Source: an uncultured Pseudomonadales bacterium
GTDB lineage: Bacteria > Pseudomonadota > Gammaproteobacteria > Pseudomonadales > UBA7434
Assembly: GCA_943788835.1 (NCBI GenBank)
Contig: CALSRU010000008.1
Location: 1-64,000 of the forward strand
Reading direction: 5' to 3'
DNA length: 64,000 nucleotides
Shown here: positions 37,712-48,075 of the stretch, piece after piece
Numbering within the stretch: position 1 is the stretch's first letter
Layout: each line of letters opens with the position of its first letter
Position numbers and translations under genes: made by a program
The notes under the pieces: model-generated
What the model was told of the DNA's origin: nothing
Databases searched by the model: none
The model's input: the letters and a program-made list of their open reading frames with translations, nothing else

Positions 37712-39320
37712 GTTGCCATTTGTGATGACACTCTCGCAGTTGCTTGTAGATATCGCGCCTCAGCAGTGCCTAGAAATTGAGAATGGTGCCGACCTAGAGA
37801 TCAATGGCTTATGTGACGATAGTCGTCGTGTGCAACCCGGTAATTTATTTGTGGCATTGAGTGGGCGATCTAGTGATGGCCGCCAGTTTGTTGATCAGGC
37901 CATTGCCAACGGGGCGGTTGCTGTAATACTTGAAAGCAAGCAATGCCAAAATCCAATGGAATCTGAAGTCCCATTGGAAGGTTGGCAATTTACCCATTGG
38001 CGTGGCCAAGTGCCTGTTATCGAGATGACTGATCTGCGCCACAAAGTAAGCGCTTTGGCCGATACTTTTTTTCATCACCCATCCGCAGATTTGAGTGTTA
38101 TCGGTGTAACGGGTACTAATGGAAAAACCACTTGCGCGTGGTTGCTGGCGGGTCTGTTGGCTCATTTTAATGTTCGGGCCGGCTTAATTGGTACTCTGGG
38201 TTGCGGAGTGGTAGAGGCTCAGCAAGTCGATCTCGAATCAACAGGTTTTACCACGCCTGATGCGATATTTGTACAGAGCTGTTTAAGCAGCTTAAAGCGG
38301 CGCAATTGTTCTGCTGTGGCAATGGAGGTTTCTTCGCATGCTTTGAGTCAGTCGCGTGTTGCAGCGGTTAATTTCAAAGCAGCTATTTTTACCAACTTGT
38401 CACGAGATCATCTGGATTTCCACGGTGATATGCATTCATATGCTGCCGCTAAGCGTATTTTGTTTGATGCCCAAGGTTTGGTGTGCGCAGTCATCAATGT
38501 AGATGACGCCACCGGTAGTGAAATGATTCGGTCGCTGAATAAAAACTTACAAATTATTAGCTGCTCTACACGCAATAATGCGGCTGATGTCCATGTCAAA
38601 AATATTCGTTGCTCGATGTCTGGAACTCAGGCCGACGTGTTTACGCCTTGGGGGCGTGGGTTAATACAAACATGCTTGATCGGTGAATTCAATCTCAACA
38701 ATCTCTTGCTGGTGCTGTCCGCTATAGTCGCTGAGGGTTGTGATTTTAACGCTGTGCTTGAAGCTATAAAACAGCTCGATGCTGTGCCGGGGCGTATGCA
38801 AATCGTTGAGCCCATTATCAAGGCACCTGCATTGAATGCAGATGCACAGCAATCTGCTGCTCCCTCTAATAGTGCCGATATTACTGTTGTGGTTGATTAT
38901 GCGCACACTCCTGATGCCTTGTCCGCTGCATTACAAGCCCTGCGGCCTCATGCTGTTGGTAATCTTTGGTTAATTTTTGGTGCTGGAGGCGAGCGTGATA
39001 ATGGTAAGCGTGCGTTGATGGGTGAAATTGCCGAGCAGTATGCCGACCGCGTGATCCTGACTAATGACAACCCTCGCAATGAGCCGCCTCAGAATATTGT
39101 CACTGATATTAAGGCCGGCATACGAGAGCTGGAGAATATTCAAGTTGAGCTTAATCGCAATAGCGCAATCACTTGTGCCATTGAGCAGGCTAAGTGTGGC
39201 GATGTTGTGCTAATTGCTGGTAAGGGGCATGAAGATTATCAACTGGTAGGTAGTGAGCGTATTTATTTCAGCGATTATGAAGTGGCTAGACGCGAGCTGT
39301 CTCGAAGGTGTGCTGCATGA
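37704..39320 (+). CDS. murE: UDP-MurNAc-tripeptide ligase MurE
   Basis: MurE adds meso-diaminopimelate to UDP-MurNAc-L-Ala-D-Glu. It has the Mur-ligase ATP site GVTGTNGKTTCAWLLAGLL, the substrate region AMEVSSHALSQSRV and VDYAHTPDALSAALQALR. The DNPRNEPP motif is the one associated with diaminopimelate rather than lysine. Start ATG 37704 overlaps ftsI; ATG 37725 (MTLSQLL) is an alternative closer to many relatives. An Ala/Ser-rich stretch (about residues 376-392) interrupts the region before the VDYAHTP motif. Confidence 0.95.
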   Translation: MYKLPFVMTLSQLLVDIAPQQCLEIENGADLEINGLCDDSRRVQPGNLFVALSGRSSDGRQFVDQAIANGAVAVILESKQCQNPMESEVPLEGWQFTHWRGQVPVIEMTDLRHKVSALADTFFHHPSADLSVIGVTGTNGKTTCAWLLAGLLAHFNVRAGLIGTLGCGVVEAQQVDLESTGFTTPDAIFVQSCLSSLKRRNCSAVAMEVSSHALSQSRVAAVNFKAAIFTNLSRDHLDFHGDMHSYAAAKRILFDAQGLVCAVINVDDATGSEMIRSLNKNLQIISCSTRNNAADVHVKNIRCSMSGTQADVFTPWGRGLIQTCLIGEFNLNNLLLVLSAIVAEGCDFNAVLEAIKQLDAVPGRMQIVEPIIKAPALNADAQQSAAPSNSADITVVVDYAHTPDALSAALQALRPHAVGNLWLIFGAGGERDNGKRALMGEIAEQYADRVILTNDNPRNEPPQNIVTDIKAGIRELENIQVELNRNSAITCAIEQAKCGDVVLIAGKGHEDYQLVGSERIYFSDYEVARRELSRRCAA

Positions 39321-40762
39321 TGCCGAATACTTTTTTGCGTGATATTGCCGCTGCCAGTAATGCATTTTTACATGGGGCGGATGGGCTCGTTAGCTCCGTT
39401 GGTATTGATACAAGAACAATTGTCCCTGGTGGTTTGTTTGTAGCCTTGCGTGGCGAGCATGTTGATGGACATGAGTTTCTGAGTGAGGCAAAAAAAGCGG
39501 GTGCTGTTGGCGCAGTTGTTGAAACGCTCCAAGCAATCGACATACCGCAAATCGTGGTTGCTGATGCCGCTGTCGCGCTGGGTGATATGGCCAGCTACAA
39601 CCGCAATTTGTTTAAAGGCGCGGTGGTTGCAATTACCGGTAGCGCAGGAAAAACCACTTGCAAAAATATGCTCAGGAGTATTTTGGCAGAAGCGTCAAAT
39701 GTGTCGGCCACTCATGGCAATCTGAATAACGAGCTGGGTGTGCCTCTCACACTGCTGGAGCTTGATGAGACGCAGCAGTATGCGGTGATTGAAATGGGCG
39801 CAGCTAAGGCAGGTGATATTGCTTATCTAACCCGTATTGCCCGCCCTGATATTGGCGTGGTCACCAACATTTCGGAAGCTCACTTGGGTCGATTCGGGAG
39901 TTTGCAAATTACCGCGCAAACAAAGGGAGAGATATACGATTCTCTGCCTCCTACAGGTGTGGCAGTGATTAATTTTGATGAGCCTTTTGCTAATGATTGG
40001 CAAGCTCGCGTGCATGCTCGGGCTGATGCTCCATCTGTGTTGTCCTTTTCGCTGAGCAATTTGGCAGCCGATATTGTCGCCAGTAATGTAGAGGCTGATC
40101 TTTCAGGTGTGCGTTTCACCGCCTCCGGAGATGCGATAAGCCAGGGCTGGTCGATTGAAGTCTCGCTACAACTTTTGGGTGAGCATAACGTTGCTAATGC
40201 GTTGGGCAGTATCGCCGTGGCCAAGGCCTTACAGATTTCTGATCAGGCCATAGTGACCGGCCTCGGCAAGCTCAATGCCGAATCTGGCAGGCTGCAACGG
40301 CGCGGCGCACGCAATGCCCTGACATTAATTGATGATTCTTACAACGCGAATCCGGCAGCCATGCGCGCAGCTATTGATACAGTGGTCGGCAATAAGCAAG
40401 GCAGCGGGCACGCTCATCCAAAGCCGGTTTTTTTAGTGCTCGGTGATATGGCTGAGCTAGGCCCTGATGCAGCTGCATTGCATCATGGGGTTGGCGAGTA
40501 TGCCGCTGACCAAAGCATCGACTGCTTATTGGCTTGTGGTATGTATGCCTCAAGCTACGTTGATGGGTTTATGCAAGTGGTTGGCGATTCTTCGCAAAAT
40601 GCAGACGTTTTCGCCAGTCAAGAATTGTTAGCAGATTATTTGTTAAGTGAGTCATGCCGCGGAGCAGTGGTGCTAATTAAGGGTTCTAGATCGGCGGGTA
40701 TGGAGCATTTAGTTGAATTACTGGCAACAGATCAGTTTGATCAGGCTGGTGTCTCATGTTGA
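39317..40762 (+). CDS. murF: UDP-MurNAc-pentapeptide ligase MurF
   Basis: MurF adds D-Ala-D-Ala to complete the UDP-MurNAc pentapeptide. It has the ATP-binding [19 protein letters not shown], then [28 protein letters not shown] and [18 protein letters not shown], all MurF markers. It starts at ATG 39317, overlapping the murE stop by 4 bases (ATGA), which indicates coupled translation. Length is about 481 residues, normal for the family. mraY overlaps its end. Confidence 0.95.
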   Translation: MMPNTFLRDIAAASNAFLHGADGLVSSVGIDTRTIVPGGLFVALRGEHVDGHEFLSEAKKAGAVGAVVETLQAIDIPQIVVADAAVALGDMASYNRNLFKGAVVAITGSAGKTTCKNMLRSILAEASNVSATHGNLNNELGVPLTLLELDETQQYAVIEMGAAKAGDIAYLTRIARPDIGVVTNISEAHLGRFGSLQITAQTKGEIYDSLPPTGVAVINFDEPFANDWQARVHARADAPSVLSFSLSNLAADIVASNVEADLSGVRFTASGDAISQGWSIEVSLQLLGEHNVANALGSIAVAKALQISDQAIVTGLGKLNAESGRLQRRGARNALTLIDDSYNANPAAMRAAIDTVVGNKQGSGHAHPKPVFLVLGDMAELGPDAAALHHGVGEYAADQSIDCLLACGMYASSYVDGFMQVVGDSSQNADVFASQELLADYLLSESCRGAVVLIKGSRSAGMEHLVELLATDQFDQAGVSC

Positions 40763-41838
40763 TTTGGCTTGCCGAATACTTGCAGCAGTTTGTGCGTGGT
40801 TTTGCGGTTGTACAGTATTTGTCGATGCGCGCTATTTTGAGTGTGTTAACAGCACTGGGTATTTCTTTATTGTTGGGGCCGCAGGTTATTCAGCGCCTTA
40901 TCGATAAGCAGTTAGGGCAAACCATTCGCAGTGATGGGCCTGAATCGCACTTAGAAAAAGCGGGAACGCCTACGATGGGTGGGGCGCTTATTTTGTTGAG
41001 TATTTGTATTACAACATTGTTGTGGGCAGACATTTCAAATCGCTACGTTCAGGCAGTGTTGGCAATAACTATCTTCTTTGGTGCGATCGGGTGGGTCGAC
41101 GACTATCGGAAAATCGTGCACAAAAATTCGCGCGGTTTAATTGCTAGATGGAAATATTTTTGGCAGTCAGTTGCAGCTTTAATTGTGTTGATATTTTTAT
41201 ATATGACATCGACCTTGCCCCAAGAGCAGCAACTCATTGTGCCATTTTTTAAGGATGTGGCTATTAGCTTGGGCTGGTTTTATATCGTGCTGGGTTATTT
41301 CGTGGTGGTTGGTGCTAGTAATGCAGTAAATCTAACTGATGGCTTGGACGGGTTGGCCATACTGCCCACGGTGCTGGTGGGTTCGGCACTGGGGATCATA
41401 GCTTATCTTGCGGGACATAGTGAATTTGCCAGCTACCTGCGCATCCCATATTTGCCGGGCGCCGGAGAGCTAGCCATTTACTGCGGCGCATTAGCAGGTG
41501 CCGGCCTCGGATTTTTATGGTTTAACACCTACCCAGCGCAAGTATTTATGGGGGATGTGGGTGCGCTTTCACTGGGCGCGGCCTTAGGCATTATTGCTTT
41601 AATTACGCGGCACGAAATTGTGTTTTTTATCATGTCAGGAATTTTTGTTGTAGAAACCCTATCAGTCATTATTCAAGTGACATCATTCAAATTGACGGGA
41701 AAGCGCGTTTTTAGAATGGCTCCCTTGCACCATCATTACGAATTAAAAGGCTGGCCAGAACCACGTGTAATCGTTAGATTTTGGATTATTACCGTTATGT
41801 TGGTTTTATTTGGTTTAGCAACGTTAAAGCTGCGTTAG
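40756..41838 (+). CDS. mraY: Phospho-MurNAc-pentapeptide transferase MraY
   Basis: MraY makes lipid I by transferring phospho-MurNAc-pentapeptide to undecaprenyl phosphate in the inner membrane. The 360-residue polytopic protein has [59 protein letters not shown] and the histidine loop [14 protein letters not shown]. These are the complete MraY signatures. It overlaps murF by 7 bases. It is full length and clearly distinct from the WecA-like paralogue at 3.7 kb. Confidence 0.97.
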   Translation: MLIWLAEYLQQFVRGFAVVQYLSMRAILSVLTALGISLLLGPQVIQRLIDKQLGQTIRSDGPESHLEKAGTPTMGGALILLSICITTLLWADISNRYVQAVLAITIFFGAIGWVDDYRKIVHKNSRGLIARWKYFWQSVAALIVLIFLYMTSTLPQEQQLIVPFFKDVAISLGWFYIVLGYFVVVGASNAVNLTDGLDGLAILPTVLVGSALGIIAYLAGHSEFASYLRIPYLPGAGELAIYCGALAGAGLGFLWFNTYPAQVFMGDVGALSLGAALGIIALITRHEIVFFIMSGIFVVETLSVIIQVTSFKLTGKRVFRMAPLHHHYELKGWPEPRVIVRFWIITVMLVLFGLATLKLR

Positions 41839-41858
41839 TAAGAAATCAGACTGTAGCC

Positions 41859-43286
41859 ATGTTGATAAACACAGAGCAAGAATTAGGATTGAATAGCGCA
41901 ATTTCATCAATGAATTTGATTCAAACAGACAAAAATAGATTGGTTGTTGGCTTGGGGGCCACAGGTCTTTCGACGATGCGCTTTTTGCAGCGCGCCGGGT
42001 TGCCTTTTTCGGCATTGGATAGTCGAGTGGACTTGCCCAATAAAGATAGCTTGCGTGCAGAATTCGTTGGCGTAGATATTTATTTGGGGGATGCTCCTGC
42101 AGAGGTTTTCGAGCATGCAGACGAACTTTATGTCAGTCCAGGTTTGGCGCTAGACAAGCCAGAGTTCGAGCAGGCTGCAGCAAGCGGTGCGCTAATCTCC
42201 GGTGATCTTGATTTGTTTATGCGAAATGTGGATGCGCCCGTTATTGCGATCACTGGTTCGAATGCAAAGAGCACGGTGACTACATTGGTTGGAGAGTTGC
42301 TGGCTAGTAGAAATCTTCATGTTGGCGTAGGCGGAAATTTAGGTACGCCGATGCTCGATTTAATCGAAAGAAACTGTGATGTTTATGTATTGGAGCTTTC
42401 AAGTTTTCAGCTTGAGCGGGCACACCATTACAACTTCGCTGTCGCTTGTGTGCTGAATGTGTCTGCTGATCATATGGATCGGCATAAAACTATGCTCCGT
42501 TATCATCAATTGAAACAGCGTGTCTATAGCGAAGCTAAGATTGCTTTATTCAATCGAGATGATCGGTTGACTTATCCGCTCCAGCGAGCCGGTTTAGTGC
42601 AAAAAAGTTTTGGTCAATGTACGCAAGGGTTGGACGATTATAGTTTGCAAGAAACTGATGGCCAAGAGTATATCGTTAAGGGTGTAGAGCGGGTGTTGGC
42701 GGTCGATGCGATTGCTTTGCCGGGTCGGCATAATGTTTTGAACGTTATGGCGGCGTTAGCCATCGTAGATGCTGCTGGTTTTGGTATGCAGGGTTTGGCT
42801 GAGAAAGCCGCCCAGTTTAGAGGCTTGCCGCATCGATGTGAACTGGTCGGATCTATTGCTGGCGTGCGGTATATCAATGATTCTAAAGCCACAAATGTGG
42901 GGGCTTGCGTTGCAGCAATCAATGGGTTTTCTGCAGCAGGGGATCAGAAAATTATTTTACTTGCCGGAGGGCAAACCAAGTCAGCTGATTTTCAGCCGCT
43001 TGCTACGGTAGTTGAAAAACAGGCATGTAAGCTGGTGTTGTTTGGCGAGGGGGCTCAGCAAATAGGCACTGCCTGTGCTAGTTGTTCCGATGTGCACTAC
43101 GCACAAGGTTTGTCAGAGGCTGTTCATGCAGCTCACGCTTTGGCGGAATCAGGCGACTTAGTTTTGCTGTCACCGGCTTGTGCCAGTTTTGATATGTTTA
43201 GCGATTACGAAGAGCGAGGCGATGTTTTTAGAAAAGCCGTGAATGACTTGATCAATGCGGCGCCATCGATTGGAGTTGAGCGATGA
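41859..43286 (+). CDS. murD: UDP-MurNAc-L-Ala-D-Glu ligase MurD
   Basis: MurD adds D-glutamate to UDP-MurNAc-L-Ala. It has VVGLGATGLSTMRFLQRAG at the N terminus, ATP-binding AITGSNAKSTVTTLVGELL, LELSSFQLERAHHY, NVSADHMDRHKTM and YINDSKATNVGACVAAI. The P-loop reads GSNAKST instead of the commoner GTNGKST. The start is ATG 41859, with ATG 41910 (MNLIQTDKN) as a shorter and plausible alternative. It overlaps ftsW by 4 bases. Length is about 475, or 458 with the shorter start. Confidence 0.94.
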   Translation: MLINTEQELGLNSAISSMNLIQTDKNRLVVGLGATGLSTMRFLQRAGLPFSALDSRVDLPNKDSLRAEFVGVDIYLGDAPAEVFEHADELYVSPGLALDKPEFEQAAASGALISGDLDLFMRNVDAPVIAITGSNAKSTVTTLVGELLASRNLHVGVGGNLGTPMLDLIERNCDVYVLELSSFQLERAHHYNFAVACVLNVSADHMDRHKTMLRYHQLKQRVYSEAKIALFNRDDRLTYPLQRAGLVQKSFGQCTQGLDDYSLQETDGQEYIVKGVERVLAVDAIALPGRHNVLNVMAALAIVDAAGFGMQGLAEKAAQFRGLPHRCELVGSIAGVRYINDSKATNVGACVAAINGFSAAGDQKIILLAGGQTKSADFQPLATVVEKQACKLVLFGEGAQQIGTACASCSDVHYAQGLSEAVHAAHALAESGDLVLLSPACASFDMFSDYEERGDVFRKAVNDLINAAPSIGVER

Positions 43287-44554
43287 GAACGCAGATCAAG
43301 TCTATGCATGCATCGGTCAAGCCGCGCCATGCTTATGGTTATCGATTTGCCGGCTTTGATACTTGGCTATTAATGGCTGCACTGGCGCTGGCTGCACTAG
43401 GTTTGGTTATGATTACATCGGCCTCGGTTGATTATGCGCATCGTAAATTTCAGCAGCCTTTATATTATTTTTATCGGCATTGTGCATATCTAGTAATTGC
43501 TGGTGTTACTGCCTTCGCAGCTTTTCAAGTTCCGGTTAGTCAGTGGTCTAAATATGCAGTATATGTCTTGTTGGGCGGTTTTTTCCTGCTCGTGATTATT
43601 TGGATCCCTGGTTTGGGCCATACCGCTAATAACGCAACTCGCTGGCTGGCAATAGGGCCGTTTACATTGCAGGTTTCGGAGCTCGCCAAAATTGGCGTGG
43701 TGGTTTATCTCGCCAGTTATTTAGTGAGGCAGTCCGAGCTAGTTAAAAGCCATTGGCTCGGCTTCGGGAACCCGATGATAGTGATGGGGCTATTAATTTT
43801 CTTGCTGTTGTTGCAGCCAGATTTTGGCGCAGCAGTGGTTTTTCTTGTGGCGGCCTTATCGCTACTCTTTTTAGGTGGTGTGCGAATTTGGCAGTTTAGT
43901 GCTTTGATCGTTCTGTGCGGGTCTATTTTAGCCATTATGGTGCTAAGCGAAGAATACCGTATGGCAAGAATGGTGGCGTTTCTTGACCCCTGGACGTATC
44001 AGCAGGGCGGTGGTTATCAGCTGGTGCAATCGTTAATTGCATTTGGGCGCGGTGAGTTCTTTGGTTTAGGCATTGGCAACAGCATTCAAAAATTGTTTTT
44101 TTTGCCTGAGGCGCATACAGATTTTATCTTTGCGGTGCTGGCCGAAGAGCTTGGATTGTTCGGCTGTATCGCGACCCTGTGCTTATACGCTTTTCTCATT
44201 ATTCGTATTTTGCGCGTAGCTTTTCGAGCCGAGCGCATGGACAGATTATTTGGCGCCTACGTTGCTTATGGTGTTGCATTAATATTTTCTATTCAGCTGT
44301 TTATTAATGTTGGAGTTAATATCGGTTTATTGCCCACTAAAGGGCTGACTCTCCCGTTTCTTAGTTACGGCGGCAGTAGTTTACTAGCCAGTGGAATCTT
44401 TATCGCCATGGTGCTGAAAATTGATCAAGAGGTGATTTATGCCGCATCGGATGAAGATGAGCGACGCGGCACAATTACAAGCACCAATAGATTAGTTGAT
44501 TCAGCGATGAATCGAGTGCCTGGCTCTCATGGGCATGGTGACCGCTATGCTTAA
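43283..44554 (+). CDS. ftsW: Septal SEDS glycosyltransferase FtsW
   Basis: FtsW polymerises septal glycan with FtsI. The 423-residue protein has a soluble N-terminal tail and about ten membrane helices. SEDS markers are TANNATRWLAIGPFTLQVSE, QPDFGAAVVFLVAALSLLFL, LPEAHTDFIFAVLAEELGLF and GLLPTKGLTLPFLSYGGSSL. A cytoplasmic tail follows (from about DEDERRGTITSTNRL). It lies between murD and murG, overlapping the first by 4 and the second by 8 bases. Confidence 0.96.
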   Translation: MRTQIKSMHASVKPRHAYGYRFAGFDTWLLMAALALAALGLVMITSASVDYAHRKFQQPLYYFYRHCAYLVIAGVTAFAAFQVPVSQWSKYAVYVLLGGFFLLVIIWIPGLGHTANNATRWLAIGPFTLQVSELAKIGVVVYLASYLVRQSELVKSHWLGFGNPMIVMGLLIFLLLLQPDFGAAVVFLVAALSLLFLGGVRIWQFSALIVLCGSILAIMVLSEEYRMARMVAFLDPWTYQQGGGYQLVQSLIAFGRGEFFGLGIGNSIQKLFFLPEAHTDFIFAVLAEELGLFGCIATLCLYAFLIIRILRVAFRAERMDRLFGAYVAYGVALIFSIQLFINVGVNIGLLPTKGLTLPFLSYGGSSLLASGIFIAMVLKIDQEVIYAASDEDERRGTITSTNRLVDSAMNRVPGSHGHGDRYA

Positions 44555-45674
44555 ACGTAATTCGGCTAAGCCGATCGCTGTTCTAATTGCTGCAGGTGGT
44601 ACCGGCGGCCATGTATTTCCTGCCCTGGCGGTAGCCGAGCGCTTGCGTGAAAGTCAAATTAAGGTGGTGTGGATTGGCACGCAGCGAGGTATCGAGTCCC
44701 GTGTGGTTCCGGAAAATAATTTCCCCCTGTACACGGTAAGCGTTACGGGCATGCGCGGTAAGCGTTTGGGGACTATGTTGTTAGCGCCATTATTATTAAT
44801 CGTAGCAGCGCTCAAAATAATTAAGTTGGCTCTTCAGTATAGAGTGGTTTGCATGTTGGGTACTGGAGGATATGTTTCAGCCGCGAGCGGTATAGCCTCT
44901 ATCGTATTGCGCACACCATTTTTTTTACAAGAGCAAAATGCTGTAGCGGGTACAACTAACCGGTTGCTGGCGCCATTTTCCCAAACAATTTTTACCGCTT
45001 ACCCGGGCGTTTTTTCGCAACGCTCCAATATCGATTGTTGTGGTAATCCACTACGTCAGTCATTTGTAAATATGCCATTACCCGATGCGCGAGGGGTGGC
45101 CGGCACAAAGCGTTTAAAAATATTAGTCGTTGGCGGCAGCTTAGGGGCGAGCAGTTTAAATACGGTGGTTCCTACAGCGCTTCTTCAGTGGCATAAAAAT
45201 TGGACAGATGTTAACTGTGAATTTACTGATTTGCAGGTTTTTCATCAGACGGGCGCTCATGATCAGGCGCAAGTTGAAGCCAGTTATGGTCGTGACAAAA
45301 TTGATGCCATGGTTTTACCTTTTATTAAAGATATGGCGGGAACCTTGCAGCAGGTAGATTTAGTCATCGCTCGAGCAGGCGCGCTTACCATTAGTGAGCT
45401 TACAGCCGTTGGCGTTGCAGCCATTTTAGTGCCTTACCCGCATGCAATAGATGACCATCAAGCTGTCAATGCGCAGTGGTTAGTTGATGGTGATGCCGCT
45501 GTATTGATTCGCCAAGAAAATTTTAATACTGATTCGCTGATTAGCGTCTTGCAGTCTTTGGCAGTTTCTCAAAATAAGCTCATTGCTATGGCGAACTCAA
45601 GTAGGAATCTAGCTCAGCCGAGAGCAGCTGCACATATTGCTGCGGTATGTGGGGAGTATGCGCATGCCTGTTGA
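44547..45674 (+). CDS. murG: Lipid II synthase MurG
   Basis: MurG adds GlcNAc to lipid I on the cytoplasmic face of the inner membrane. The N-terminal [20 protein letters not shown] loop, [48 protein letters not shown] and [20 protein letters not shown] are present, ending in the normal [11 protein letters not shown] donor segment. The start is ATG 44547 within the end of ftsW; ATG 44529 and 44535 are less likely. Length is about 375, slightly above average. It overlaps murC. Confidence 0.95.
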   Translation: MLKRNSAKPIAVLIAAGGTGGHVFPALAVAERLRESQIKVVWIGTQRGIESRVVPENNFPLYTVSVTGMRGKRLGTMLLAPLLLIVAALKIIKLALQYRVVCMLGTGGYVSAASGIASIVLRTPFFLQEQNAVAGTTNRLLAPFSQTIFTAYPGVFSQRSNIDCCGNPLRQSFVNMPLPDARGVAGTKRLKILVVGGSLGASSLNTVVPTALLQWHKNWTDVNCEFTDLQVFHQTGAHDQAQVEASYGRDKIDAMVLPFIKDMAGTLQQVDLVIARAGALTISELTAVGVAAILVPYPHAIDDHQAVNAQWLVDGDAAVLIRQENFNTDSLISVLQSLAVSQNKLIAMANSSRNLAQPRAAAHIAAVCGEYAHAC

Positions 45675-47097
45675 AAAATCTTTAGTGGGTTCTATGCGGC
45701 GTATTAGGAATATACATTTTGTTGGTATAGGTGGCGCTGGCATGTGCGGGATCGCTGAGGTGCTAATAAACCAAGGTTACGGTGTTAGCGGTTCGGATTT
45801 GTCGGAGAGCCACACTACCCAGCGCCTGGCAGAGTTGGGTGCCCAGATATTTATAGGGCATGAAGCCTGTCAAATAGAGTCTGCTGATGTGGTTGTTACT
45901 TCTACCGCTATCAATACGAGCAATGTTGAAGTGGCGGCCGCAAAAGATAAAGGTTTGCCCGTTGTGCCTAGGGCTGAAATGCTCTCTGAATTGATGCGTT
46001 ATCGCTACGGAATAGCCGTGGCGGGTACGCATGGTAAGACTACTACCACTAGCTTGATTGCCTCTATTTTTGGTGAGGCCAAAGTGGCACCCACGTTTGT
46101 AATTGGTGGATTGTTGAATAGTGCCAATGCTAATGCTCAGCTGGGGGAAGGGCGGTACTTTATTGCCGAAGCTGATGAAAGTGACGCATCGTTTTTGCAT
46201 TTGCAGCCTATGGTTTCAGTGATCACTAATATCGACGAAGATCACATGAGTACCTATGGCGGTGATTTTAGTCGGCTTAAAGATACGTTCATTAAATTTG
46301 TTCATAACCTTCCATTTTATGGGCTGTTAGTCGCTTGTATAGATGATGAAAACATCATTGATTTGCAGGATCGGTTTCATCGATCGGTTGTGACTTACGG
46401 TTTTAGCGAAGCGGCTGATTATCAATTAATAAATTATCGTTGCGAGGCAATGCGTACTGATTTTGATTTGCGTATTGCCGGATCAAAAAATCCATTGCAT
46501 GTTTCGTTGAGTATGCCAGGACGGCATAACGCCCTGAATGCAGCTGCTGCTTTTATTGTGGCGCAAGAAGAAGGCATAGATACGGGCATTATTTTAAAGG
46601 CCTTAAATGATTTTTCAGGAGTAGGCCGTCGCTTTGATGTTCAAGAAAATATCATGCTTGCAGGCCAAACAGTAACGTTGGTTGATGATTATGGGCATCA
46701 TCCCCGAGAAGTAGCAGCGACAATTTCTGCCGCGCGGGATAGTTGGTCTGAAAAGCGCTTAGTTATGGTGTTTCAGCCGCATCGTTATTCACGTACCAAT
46801 GACCTATATGAATCATTTGTTAGCAGCCTAGGCAAAGTCGATGTGCTGGTGCTGTTAAACGTATACGCAGCCGGAGAGCAGCTTATTGCCGGCGCCGATA
46901 GTAGAAGTTTGTCTCGCAGTATCCGTCAGCGTGGTGAGTTGGAGCCAATTTACGTAGAAGACAATAAAGAGTTGTTAAAGGTGTTGGAAAGTCTGCTTCA
47001 GCCCGATGATGTTTTGTTAATGCAGGGCGCTGGCGATGTTGGAAAAATTTCTAAGTCGCTGGTTTCTAGTGCATCGGAGGCGCTGATTAATGACTGA
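45664..47097 (+). CDS. murC: UDP-MurNAc-L-alanine ligase MurC
   Basis: MurC adds L-alanine to UDP-MurNAc. It has the N-terminal [20 protein letters not shown], the ATP site [37 protein letters not shown] with [26 protein letters not shown] and [14 protein letters not shown]. All are MurC-specific. The start is ATG 45664 with a GTGGGGAGT ribosome site just upstream; ATG 45658 is an alternative. In many gammaproteobacteria murB follows; here ddl follows directly. Confidence 0.96.
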   Translation: MPVEKSLVGSMRRIRNIHFVGIGGAGMCGIAEVLINQGYGVSGSDLSESHTTQRLAELGAQIFIGHEACQIESADVVVTSTAINTSNVEVAAAKDKGLPVVPRAEMLSELMRYRYGIAVAGTHGKTTTTSLIASIFGEAKVAPTFVIGGLLNSANANAQLGEGRYFIAEADESDASFLHLQPMVSVITNIDEDHMSTYGGDFSRLKDTFIKFVHNLPFYGLLVACIDDENIIDLQDRFHRSVVTYGFSEAADYQLINYRCEAMRTDFDLRIAGSKNPLHVSLSMPGRHNALNAAAAFIVAQEEGIDTGIILKALNDFSGVGRRFDVQENIMLAGQTVTLVDDYGHHPREVAATISAARDSWSEKRLVMVFQPHRYSRTNDLYESFVSSLGKVDVLVLLNVYAAGEQLIAGADSRSLSRSIRQRGELEPIYVEDNKELLKVLESLLQPDDVLLMQGAGDVGKISKSLVSSASEALIND

Positions 47098-47139
47098 AAT
47101 ATTTTTTCAAGCAGCATATGAAGTTGAGGTTGTCTCAAT

Positions 47140-48075
47140 ATGTCTGCTGTAAATTATTTGAGTGGTCGTGTGGCTGTACTCATGGGTGGTACGGCCTCCG
47201 AGCGTGCAATATCTCTGCAAAGCGGTATGGCTGTGCTGAATAGTCTGCAGGCATCTGGGGTAGATGCGGTTGGTATTGATACCGCTGGCAATTTACTTGC
47301 AGATTTAGAAAAGACCAATCCCGTATTTGCATTTATTGCCGTACATGGCGCCGGTGGTGAAGATGGAAAGTTGCAAGCTGTGCTTGAACTGTTAGGTGTT
47401 CCTTACAGTGGTAGTGGTGTGATGGCATCCGCTCTGGCAATGGATAAGTTACGTAGTAAGCATATCTGGAAGGGGCTTGGTCTGCCGACGCCCGCCTATT
47501 CGTTGTTGCAGGGTTCTATGAGCAGCGAAGACTTGGAGGCGACGCTAGCACAATTGGGTGGGAAGATTTTTGTAAAGCCAATAGCCGAGGGTTCGAGCTT
47601 TGGCATGGCTATAGCGAGCAGTAGCAGCGAGTTGTACGAGGCCTTCCAGCAGGCTTCACTATTCAATCAGCCAGTAATGGCTGAGCGCTTGGTGAGCGGG
47701 CCTGAGTACACAGTGGCAATCCTCAATAAAAGGTGCCTTCCGAGTATTCGTATCCAAGCGACCCAAGAATTTTACGATTTTCAGGCGAAGTATGAATCAG
47801 ATGAAACCCGATTTTTTATTCCTAGCGGCTTAGATGCTGATGCTGAACGTCGCTTGCAAACTATTGCATTGGCGGCTTTTGAAGCCTTGGGTTGTGTCGG
47901 TTGGGGTCGCGTCGATGTCATGCAAGATGATTTGAGCGGCGATTTTTATTTACTGGAAGTGAACACGGTTCCTGGCTTGACGGATCATAGTTTAGTTCCC
48001 ATGGCCGCTAGTGCAGCGGGCCTGTCATTTGCTGATTTGATTGGTGAAATTATTGATGCGTGTGATGCCAAATGA
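47140..48075 (+). CDS. ddl: D-alanine-D-alanine ligase
   Basis: Ddl joins two D-alanines for the peptidoglycan stem peptide. The 311-residue ATP-grasp enzyme begins RVAVLMGGTASERAISLQSG and has FIAVHGAGGEDGKLQAVLEL, PYSGSGVMASALAMDK, IFVKPIAEGSSFGMAI, and the catalytic Mg-binding end FYLLEVNTVPGLTDHSLVPM. It corresponds to the shorter DdlB type found in the dcw cluster. It starts 42 bases after murC and overlaps ftsQ by 4 bases. Confidence 0.95.
   Translation: MSAVNYLSGRVAVLMGGTASERAISLQSGMAVLNSLQASGVDAVGIDTAGNLLADLEKTNPVFAFIAVHGAGGEDGKLQAVLELLGVPYSGSGVMASALAMDKLRSKHIWKGLGLPTPAYSLLQGSMSSEDLEATLAQLGGKIFVKPIAEGSSFGMAIASSSSELYEAFQQASLFNQPVMAERLVSGPEYTVAILNKRCLPSIRIQATQEFYDFQAKYESDETRFFIPSGLDADAERRLQTIALAAFEALGCVGWGRVDVMQDDLSGDFYLLEVNTVPGLTDHSLVPMAASAAGLSFADLIGEIIDACDAK

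Noticed and set aside
41859..43286. Non-functional MurD because of the GSNAKST P-loop
   Set aside because: The lysine and following Ser/Thr needed for ATP binding are kept and all other motifs are intact.
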